This document shows, in pieces, positions 8,589 to 14,871 of a stretch of DNA of 64,000 nt (positions are counted from its first letter, which is position 1; each line of letters begins with the position of its first letter). The DNA comes from Verrucomicrobiaceae bacterium (GTDB lineage Bacteria > Verrucomicrobiota > Verrucomicrobiia > Verrucomicrobiales > Verrucomicrobiaceae), in the NCBI GenBank assembly GCA_019694165.1, contig JAIBCL010000021.1, forward strand, positions 43,688 through 107,687, given 5' to 3'. The notes below the pieces were generated by a model, which did no database searches, was not told the origin of the DNA, and worked only from the letters and a program-made list of their open reading frames with translations. A program made the position numbers and the translations under genes.

Positions 8589-9821
8589 ATGCTCAAGAAA
8601 GTCAAGGTCACCAACATCAACACCGGTGCCAGCTGCCTCCAGCTCATCGACACCGACACCCACGAAAAAGCCCTCATCGGCTGCGGGCTGGCGCCCAATG
8701 AGACCGCCGTCATCGAGGACGTCACCGGCCTCGACGAGAAAATCCAGCGCATGAGTTCCCCGAAACCCACGGTGGACGACCGCGCGCAGTTCTTCTCCGG
8801 CCTCGGCCGCTGTCTGGAAAGAAACATCGGCCTCATCAAGAGCCTTCAGTTGCAGACGAACCGGGTGAAGTCGCCCAAGTACAAAGGTCTCATCGCCGAC
8901 CTCATCTCCAGCCTCTCCATGGGCGAGAAGCTCAGCGAGGCCATGGCGAAACACCCTTCCGAATTCCCCGACGAAATCCTCTCGCTGGTCATCGCCGGCG
9001 AAGAGGCCGGCCAGTTGGCCCGTGTGTGCCGTCGGATCGGCACCTCGCAAAAGAAAGCCGGAAAAATCATCAAGAAGCTCAAAGGCGGGCTGATCTACCC
9101 GGCCGTCGTCATCGTGCTCTCCATCGTGGTGGTCATCGTCATGAGCTTCACGCTCGTCCCCGCGATGGCCCGGCTCTTCAAGAGTTTCAAGACCGATCTG
9201 CCGTTGGGCACCAAGGCGCTCATGTGGCTCTCGGATCTCTTCATGCACCAGCCCCACATGGCCGCCCTGCCTTTCGTCGGCCTCTACATCTTCTTCTCGA
9301 ACTGGGGCCGCATCAGCAGCACCCGTTTCGTGCAAGACCTCTCGATCAAGCTGCCTGTCATCGGCGTCATCGTGCGCAAGTCGGCCGCCACCGTAGGTTT
9401 CCGCACCCTCGCCATGCTCGTGGATTCCAATGTCCGCCTCACCAGCGCGTTGGAGATCACCGCGAAGGCAACCTGGCACTACCACTACAAGCAGCTCTTC
9501 AGCCGCCTGCGCGATCACATCTCCGTCGGCAGAAACCTCCACGAGGCCTTCCTCATGGAGTCCCACTGGCTAGGCCCGGACGGGCGCAACATCTGCGGCC
9601 TCATCGAACTGGCCGCCGAAACCGGCACCGGCACCGAGATGCTCACCGAGATCGCCGATGACTACGAAGAAGAACTCGACCAGATAGCCGGCCAGATGGA
9701 CAAGCTCATCGAACCCCTCACGATGATGATCCTCGGCGTCATGGTCGGCTTCCTCATCTACGCCATCTACGGCCCGATCTTCAGCCTCGGCGACACCATC
9801 CTGCCGAAGTCGAAACATTGA
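8589..9821 (+). CDS. PilC/GspF-family inner-membrane platform protein
   Basis: A 410-residue polytopic protein of the type II secretion F family, which couples the ATPase to pilin extraction. Two GspF domains are visible: one near residues 65-190, with GEKLSEAMAKHPSEFPD and EEAGQL, and a second near 275-400, with GRNLHEAF and ETGTG followed by EPLTMMILGVMVGFLIYAIY. Membrane helices lie near residues 166-190, 217-232 and 378-397. The first 60 residues are an unusual cytoplasmic extension. It ends the operon; no secretin gene follows. Confidence 0.9.
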   Translation: MLKKVKVTNINTGASCLQLIDTDTHEKALIGCGLAPNETAVIEDVTGLDEKIQRMSSPKPTVDDRAQFFSGLGRCLERNIGLIKSLQLQTNRVKSPKYKGLIADLISSLSMGEKLSEAMAKHPSEFPDEILSLVIAGEEAGQLARVCRRIGTSQKKAGKIIKKLKGGLIYPAVVIVLSIVVVIVMSFTLVPAMARLFKSFKTDLPLGTKALMWLSDLFMHQPHMAALPFVGLYIFFSNWGRISSTRFVQDLSIKLPVIGVIVRKSAATVGFRTLAMLVDSNVRLTSALEITAKATWHYHYKQLFSRLRDHISVGRNLHEAFLMESHWLGPDGRNICGLIELAAETGTGTEMLTEIADDYEEELDQIAGQMDKLIEPLTMMILGVMVGFLIYAIYGPIFSLGDTILPKSKH

Positions 9822-10161
9822 TCCCGAACTCCGAAGCTGCCGGCAGAACGAGCGTCACGCTCGTTCGGAAAGTGCGGAATTCGGGCTGATCAGTCCGAGC
9901 CTGCTTCGACGTCGCGGCACCAGCGTCATGGTGCCGCGGCTCTGCTCGGGGATCTCAAGGACCAGATGTTTCTGCGGCTTCGCCACGGTTCACGGCCGTC
10001 TCGCGGTGACGGATTCACTCCTGCTGATCCACGAAGGCTGCGGATTGGTCGTCATCAACAGTCCGCGGGCCTCCATGAATTCGCAGGAGGTTTCACCGCA
10101 CCCTGCGGACTCACAATTCAAGGCATGGCACCGCCGAGTGCCCGGCGAGGGCGGGCCAAAG
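9822..10161. other. Intergenic stretch with two strong hairpins
   Basis: No convincing gene. It contains a perfect 9-bp inverted repeat at 9846-9866 (GAACGAGCG, loop TCA) and a 10-bp inverted repeat at 9913-9938 (CGCGGCACCA, loop GCGTCA). Neither is followed by a T-run, so they look like REP-type palindromes rather than intrinsic terminators. Either could still shield the 3' end of the pilin operon transcript. Confidence 0.7.
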
Positions 10162-10243
10162 TGCCGGAGACAGGACTCGAACCTGCACTCGTTTCCAAAC
10201 CAGATCCTAAGTCTGGCGCGTCTGCCAATTCCGCCACTCCGGC
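10162..10243 (-). tRNA. tRNA-Leu (anticodon UAG)
   Basis: Read on the minus strand, the acceptor GCCGGAG pairs with CTCCGGC, the anticodon arm is CCAGA-CTTAGGA-TCTGG with anticodon TAG, and the T arm is GCAGG-TTCGAGT-CCTGT. A short class II variable arm of about 13 nt is present. The discriminator base is A at 10162, and CCA is not encoded. The long variable arm and the anticodon both support leucine. Confidence 0.95.
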
Positions 10244-10273
10244 GCGGGGTGCGGCGGACTTTTGCGGCGGGTT

Positions 10274-11254
10274 TCACCGGCCCGCAACGGCTTTCTCCTC
10301 CGCAACCCGGCGGCGATGGCACACGATGAGCAGCGCGGTGATGCCGGTGAGCATCACGGCGGCCACCGGCACGATGCCGACGATGGGGCTGACGATGGAA
10401 CGGCATGTGTTGCGGATCATCCACGGCGCGAGTTCGTTTTCGTTGATGCGCCGCGTGACGAGCACGATCTGGCCGAAGTACTTCATGCCCGCCACCCAGC
10501 CGGCGTGGATGCCGATGCCCAGCCACAGGCCGCCCGACATCTGCCGCGCGCGTCCGAGCACCCAGCCGACGGCGACGAGCATGATGAACTCGCCGATGAA
10601 GTGGTTCCACTGGCCGAACCCGCGGAACAATTCCGGGATGACGACGAATCCGGAGGTCCATGTGACTTGATCCGCCGGGATGAAACCCGGGACCGGCGGC
10701 TTGAGGAAATGCAGCAGCGCGAATATGCCGGTGGTCCACCACAGAGCGCGCCGCGCACCGACCGAGTGCGTGAGAATGCCAAGCAGGCCGCCCCTGAAGA
10801 GCATCTCCTCCAGAGTGCCGACGGTGAAGCCGGACGCGAGCGGCTTGGCGATGGCAGTCCACGCGGGATCAGGCTTCAACTTGCTGGCGTGCGCCGCAAA
10901 GCAGACGAGTCCCATGACGATGATCCCTGCCAGCGCGACGAGGAACCCGAGCACGAGCTGGCACCCCCCTCTGGCCGCGCCCAGGCCGCCCGACAACTCC
11001 CGCCATCTGAGATGAAGTGAACGCAGCAACGGAACGAGTCCGACGAATGCGGCAAGCATGGCCACGCGATTGAAGTAGCCGGGAAACTCGCTGCCGGAGA
11101 GCACCGCGCTCATGGCGGAGCCCGGGTGGCTTTGAATGAACCACAGCACCACGAAGAAAACTGGCGGTGAAAAGATCGCGGCCACGAGCAACACACCGCC
11201 GAGGAAGACGGTGAGCAGGACGGGGGTCCGGTGATCTGCTTTGCGTGGTTGCAT
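10274..11254 (-). CDS. CPBP-family intramembrane protease
   Basis: A polytopic membrane protein of about 326 residues from the ATG at 11254; in-frame starts reach back to 11326. It carries the CPBP (CAAX protease/bacteriocin-processing) motifs EEMLFRGGLLG and, later, FALLHF with the second catalytic His. About eight hydrophobic helices are visible. Family members are glutamic intramembrane endopeptidases; the bacterial substrate cannot be told from sequence. Beginning at 11254 leaves 42 bp to the divergent small gene. Confidence 0.85.
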   Translation of the reverse strand: MQPRKADHRTPVLLTVFLGGVLLVAAIFSPPVFFVVLWFIQSHPGSAMSAVLSGSEFPGYFNRVAMLAAFVGLVPLLRSLHLRWRELSGGLGAARGGCQLVLGFLVALAGIIVMGLVCFAAHASKLKPDPAWTAIAKPLASGFTVGTLEEMLFRGGLLGILTHSVGARRALWWTTGIFALLHFLKPPVPGFIPADQVTWTSGFVVIPELFRGFGQWNHFIGEFIMLVAVGWVLGRARQMSGGLWLGIGIHAGWVAGMKYFGQIVLVTRRINENELAPWMIRNTCRSIVSPIVGIVPVAAVMLTGITALLIVCHRRRVAEEKAVAGR

Positions 11255-11296
11255 GTCGCACATTGCAAAGCATCCTCGCGGCGCAACCCGAAAGAC

Positions 11297-11590
11297 ATGA
11301 CGAAGAACCAGGTTCACGAATGGCACGAGCGCGATGACGAGAGCGGGCGGAAACGCTACTTCCGCGGCTACTGGAACTCGCGCGAGTGGACTTTCGCGGT
11401 GCTCGATCCGGGTGCGCTCGACTGGGAGCGCGTGGATAAGCCGGGAGTCGGAATCTGGCTGGCACTGCGCGATGTGCTCTGGCGCAAATACCAGCGGAGG
11501 CGCGTGCCTTTCAAGTTCGTCGAGCGCGTGGATGCGGTGCTGGAGGAGATGGGAGTGCCGGTGCCGGGCACGGAAGCAGCGGAAGAGTGA
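11297..11590 (+). CDS. Small conserved-looking hypothetical protein
   Basis: A 97-residue protein from the ATG at 11297, divergent from the CPBP protease gene. It is charged and soluble, beginning MTKNQVHEWHERDDESG with several Trp and Arg residues (YFRGYWNSREWTF). No signal, membrane helix or known motif is seen. The composition is that of a real coding sequence. The function is unknown. Confidence 0.6.
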   Translation: MTKNQVHEWHERDDESGRKRYFRGYWNSREWTFAVLDPGALDWERVDKPGVGIWLALRDVLWRKYQRRRVPFKFVERVDAVLEEMGVPVPGTEAAEE

Positions 11591-11600
11591 ACGAATCTTT

Positions 11601-11660
11601 TCCTGCTCGTCCTCGTCCTCATCCTCGAAGAACGTCCGATTTCGAGGATGAGTGCGAGTA
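11601..11660. repeat. Hexamer array with 12-bp inverted repeat
   Basis: CTC(G/A)TC hexamers run from 11606 to 11629. The end of this array, CTCATCCTCGAA (11618-11629), is perfectly complementary to TTCGAGGATGAG (11641-11652). It lies between two convergent genes, so it may act as a bidirectional transcription barrier, although there is no clear T-run. Confidence 0.65.
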
Positions 11661-11686
11661 GGAGGATGATGATTAGCCGGCCCCTA

Positions 11687-12439
11687 TCACGATCCGCCGA
11701 TCTTTACCTCGGCAATGACCCCGCCGCCATACGGTGCCCCGAAGCGAAGATGGCCTTCAGCTTGCGGAAAAAAGTACCGGACTGCCTCTTCGGAGTCGCG
11801 CTTGCGGACGGCGGCCAGAATCATCGCGCAGGCCAGTGCGCCGCCGACTAGCAATGCAAGGAAGACGATGGCGGCCCATCGATCGTGGCCGGGCAGGAGT
11901 TGATTGTGCAGGGCGACCTGCTGATCCGCCTCGGTGATCTCCCGCATCAGCAACCTGGCGCTGTCCAGAAGCCGCTGGTCGAGCGGCCTGTTTTTCTCCT
12001 GAATGACCACGCCCGCGTCGCGGAATGCTTCGACAAGCATCGGCGTCGGATACGTGAGCCACATTGTGTCCGTCGGCGCGATGGCATGAGTGTCACCGGC
12101 GCGATCATAGGTCAGCACGACTCCGCGGCCGTCCGCGATCCAAGCATCCGCGAGTGCGTCTGCGCGCTCCCGGGCGGAAGTGCCGCTGAGGTAAGTAGTG
12201 GTCACCATCCACAAGCCGCAACCGGTGGAGTCGCGAAACTTGCGGATCTCGGCCGAGAGGGCCGCCTGCACGTCATCGGGCAGCGCCCGGGCTTCATCGA
12301 GAATGAAGCCGGCGGGAGCGGGAGGAATCGCCGGCGCATCGGCACCAAAGCACCGGGCCACGCCGGCAACGGCCAGCAGCGCGACCGCCGGGGGAATGCA
12401 CGGCCTGACGAGGATTGCGATCAGTGAGCTTGCGTTCAC
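11687..12439 (-). CDS. TPM-domain (TLP18.3/Psb32/MOLO-1) membrane protein
   Basis: A 250-residue protein with an N-terminal signal peptide (hydrophobic through about residue 30), then a TPM domain (about residues 40-170) that begins with FILDEARALPDDVQAAL, and a membrane helix near residues 190-212 followed by a short Gly-rich tail. TPM domains occur in exported or membrane proteins of poorly defined function, some linked to photosystem repair or phosphatase activity in other lineages. It is divergent from nuoD and stands alone on its strand. Confidence 0.75.
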   Translation of the reverse strand: MNASSLIAILVRPCIPPAVALLAVAGVARCFGADAPAIPPAPAGFILDEARALPDDVQAALSAEIRKFRDSTGCGLWMVTTTYLSGTSARERADALADAWIADGRGVVLTYDRAGDTHAIAPTDTMWLTYPTPMLVEAFRDAGVVIQEKNRPLDQRLLDSARLLMREITEADQQVALHNQLLPGHDRWAAIVFLALLVGGALACAMILAAVRKRDSEEAVRYFFPQAEGHLRFGAPYGGGVIAEVKIGGS

Positions 12440-12480
12440 GAAGTGTTCGAGTGTGGAATCCTGCCGACGGATTCAAGGGC

Positions 12481-12509
12481 GGCAACGGCTTTGTTTCGAT
12501 GCCGTTGCC
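12481..12509. repeat. 9-bp GC-rich inverted repeat
   Basis: GGCAACGGC (12481-12489) and GCCGTTGCC (12501-12509) are perfect inverted repeats around an 11-nt loop, in the divergent promoter region between the TPM gene and nuoD. There is no T-run on either side. The role is unknown: an operator or a leader hairpin are both possible. Confidence 0.6.
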
Positions 12510-12535
12510 TCTTGTACACGGGTGCGTGTGCGTGC

Positions 12536-12553
12536 TTGTGAATCTTTTCACAA
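12536..12553. promoter_or_regulatory. CRP/FNR-type palindrome upstream of nuoD
   Basis: TTGTGAATCTTTTCACAA contains the exact half-sites TGTGA and TCACA separated by 6 bp, the layout of an E. coli CRP box. It ends 68 bp before the nuoD ATG, a plausible operator or activator position. No promoter hexamers are clear nearby. Control by a CRP/FNR-family protein is an inference. Confidence 0.45.
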
Positions 12554-12621
12554 AATCGTGTTGCCGCTGTTTCCCCACCGTTGAATAGTCGCCGTCCCCC
12601 CACGCGAAACGCGCATTTTTC

Positions 12622-13881
12622 ATGCCACCGGTCACCCAAGAATACGAGGCTCCAGACGCCGCCACGAAGGCCGCCCGCCAGCTTGAAACGCTGGAGGAGA
12701 CAACCACGGACCTTGTGGGAGAGAAGCTGGTGCTGAACATGGGTCCGTCGCATCCGGCCACGCACGGCGTGCTGCGCCTCGTGCTCGAACTCGACGGCGA
12801 GATCATCACGAAGGCCGATCCGGATGTGGGCTTCCTGCATCGCGGTGATGAAAAGATCGCCGAGAACATGCACTACAACCAGTTTGTGCCTTACACGGAC
12901 CGGCTGGACTACCTTGCCCCGCTCGCGAACAACGTCGCCTATGCGATGGCCGTGGAGAAACTGCTCGGCTGGGAGCTGCCCGCGCGCGGTCAGGCCATCC
13001 GCGTAATTTGTTGTGAGATGGCGCGCATTTCCTCGCACCTGCTCGGTGTCGGCGTCTTCGCCATGGACGTGGGCGCGATGAGTGTCTTCCTCTACACGTT
13101 CTACGAGCGCGAGAAGATTTACAATTTGAGCGAGCTGCTCACCGGCGCGCGCTTCACCACGAGCTACACGCGCATCGGCGGCCAGATTCGCGATCTCACG
13201 CCGGACTTCATCGCTGGGCTGAAGAAGTTCCTCGATGAAGTCGTGCCCGTGATCGATGAAACGGACGCGCTGCTGTCGAAGAACGCGATTTTCATCAACC
13301 GCACGCAGGACATCGGCTTCATCAGCAAAGAGGACGCCATCGCGTACGGGATGAGCGGTCCGAATCTGCGCGCCTCCGGTGTCGATTTCGATCTGCGGAA
13401 GGCGCACCCGTATCTTGGCTACGAGAAGTACGACTTCGACATTCCCATCGGCGCGAAGGGCGACTGCTACGATCGCTACCTCGTCCGCATGGAAGAGATG
13501 CGTCAGAGCGTGCGCATCCTGAAGCAGGTGCTCGCGAATTTGCCGGAAGGGCCGATCAACGTTGCCGAATCGAAAGGCCTGCTGCCGAAGAAGGAAAAAG
13601 TGCTCATGAAGATGGAGGAGTTGATCCACCACTTCATCATCGCCACACAGGGCATCGACGTGCCGCCGGGCGAAGTTTATTTCGGCCACGAAAATCCGAA
13701 GGGCGAGCTCGGCTTCTACATTCACAGCAAGGGCGGTGGCGTGCCGTATCGCCTGAAGATTCGCAGCCCGTCGTTTGTGAACCTGAGCATCCTTTCGAAG
13801 CTGCTGCCTGGCCACATGCTCAGCGACATCCCCGCCATCCTCGGCAGTCTCGACTTCGTGATGGGAGAATGCGACCGGTGA
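12622..13881 (+). CDS. nuoD: NADH-quinone oxidoreductase subunit D
   Basis: A 419-residue 49-kDa-type subunit of respiratory complex I, part of the peripheral arm that forms the quinone-binding pocket with NuoB. Family signatures are visible: LNMGPSHPATHGVLRLVLELDGE (residues 34-56), GFLHRGDEKIAE, ARISSHLLG and the C-terminal DIPAILGSLDFVMGECDR. Length and ending are normal for the family. The start at 12622 adds about 30 residues before the conserved region. NuoA-C and NuoF-N are not in the window, so the complex I genes are split. A small unrelated gene separates it from nuoE. Confidence 0.97.
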   Translation: MPPVTQEYEAPDAATKAARQLETLEETTTDLVGEKLVLNMGPSHPATHGVLRLVLELDGEIITKADPDVGFLHRGDEKIAENMHYNQFVPYTDRLDYLAPLANNVAYAMAVEKLLGWELPARGQAIRVICCEMARISSHLLGVGVFAMDVGAMSVFLYTFYEREKIYNLSELLTGARFTTSYTRIGGQIRDLTPDFIAGLKKFLDEVVPVIDETDALLSKNAIFINRTQDIGFISKEDAIAYGMSGPNLRASGVDFDLRKAHPYLGYEKYDFDIPIGAKGDCYDRYLVRMEEMRQSVRILKQVLANLPEGPINVAESKGLLPKKEKVLMKMEELIHHFIIATQGIDVPPGEVYFGHENPKGELGFYIHSKGGGVPYRLKIRSPSFVNLSILSKLLPGHMLSDIPAILGSLDFVMGECDR

Positions 13882-13895
13882 GTCGCCGTTCGGTC

Positions 13896-14321
13896 ATGGT
13901 CGCAACCCATTTGTCAGCTCTGCGTTTTACGGTCGGCCTCGCCGCACTATTCAGCCTCAAGGCACTGGCGCTTGACCCGTTCTTGCCAGAACTCATCGCG
14001 CAGCCAAAGCAGATGAATGGGAGCTGGTCGGCTCAATACGGCCGGATCAAACACGTCATTACCTTCAATCAGGATTTCACGTTTACGGGCAGAATGTTCA
14101 ATGGCGACATTGTTGCTGACGAGTATGCCGGAACTTGGTCCCTTGGGCAGACCGAGGCAGGGAGCATTCTCAGTTACACCTACACTCAGTCCAGATTGAT
14201 CAAGCCAGGCACCAAGGATCAGGACAAGCTCGTGGGATTTAGTGGCGACACGTACTCCGTTTTGACCGCAGACAAAAAGGTGCGCGATTACCAACGTCTT
14301 CCCAAAACCGAAAAAAAATGA
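13896..14321 (+). CDS. Small exported protein of unknown function
   Basis: A 141-residue protein from the ATG at 13896 (15 bp after nuoD), or 150 residues from the ATG at 13869 that overlaps nuoD. It has an N-terminal signal-like helix (LRFTVGLAALFSLKALA) and a predicted beta-rich mature domain with repeated Gly and aromatic turns (NGSWSAQYGRIKHVITF), reminiscent of lipocalin-like folds. It overlaps the nuoE start in ATGA. It is not a known complex I subunit, and its location inside a nuo operon is odd. Confidence 0.6.
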   Translation: MVATHLSALRFTVGLAALFSLKALALDPFLPELIAQPKQMNGSWSAQYGRIKHVITFNQDFTFTGRMFNGDIVADEYAGTWSLGQTEAGSILSYTYTQSRLIKPGTKDQDKLVGFSGDTYSVLTADKKVRDYQRLPKTEKK

Positions 14322-14815
14322 TGAACGTCCCGCCCGATCTCGAAGCCCGAATGGACGAAGCGATCACGCATTATCCCGTGTCGAAGCGCAGCGCCGTGCT
14401 GCCTCTGCTTCATCTCGTGCAGGAGCACTTCCGCTATATCAGCGATGAAGCCGTCGAGTGGGTGGCGAAGAAGCTCGATCTGGAGCCGATCAAAGTCCTC
14501 GAAGTCGTGACCTTCTATCCCGGTTTCCGCCAGACAGCCCCCGGCCGTTATCACATCCGCGTCTGCCGCACGCTTTCCTGCGCGATGGCCGGCAGCTACG
14601 AGTTGATGGATTCCATCTGCAAGACGGCGAAGATCGACCGCTCGCATACCGATCACCATCATCCCATCGCTGTGAGCGAAGATGGGAAATACAGCGTCGA
14701 GTTCGCCGAATGCCTCGCCTGCTGCGGCTTTGGCCCCGTGCTCATGGTCGATGACGACTTCTACGAGAAGGTCGATCCGGCAAAGGTGGGCGACGTGCTG
14801 GCGAAGTATCAGTGA
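14318..14815 (+). CDS. nuoE: NADH-quinone oxidoreductase subunit E
   Basis: A 165-residue thioredoxin-fold subunit that carries the N1a-type [2Fe-2S] cluster of complex I and docks to NuoF. The four ligands are visible as C-x4-C (CRTLSC) and C-x3-C (CLACC), separated by about 45 residues. The N-terminal helices (SAVLPLLHLVQEHF) match the family. It starts at ATG 14318 or 14321, overlapping the upstream stop. nuoF, which normally follows, is absent; the next gene is on the opposite strand. Confidence 0.95.
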   Translation: MMNVPPDLEARMDEAITHYPVSKRSAVLPLLHLVQEHFRYISDEAVEWVAKKLDLEPIKVLEVVTFYPGFRQTAPGRYHIRVCRTLSCAMAGSYELMDSICKTAKIDRSHTDHHHPIAVSEDGKYSVEFAECLACCGFGPVLMVDDDFYEKVDPAKVGDVLAKYQ

Positions 14816-14871
14816 GAGCTGAGTAGTTCGTTGCGGATCTCCGTGACGATTCTTCCGGTCGTAGTCTTGGT

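Noticed and set aside
8124..9566. A 480-residue minus-strand frame opposite the PilC-like gene
   Set aside because: It is Asp/Glu/Gly/His-rich without motifs, antisense to a clear GspF-family protein.
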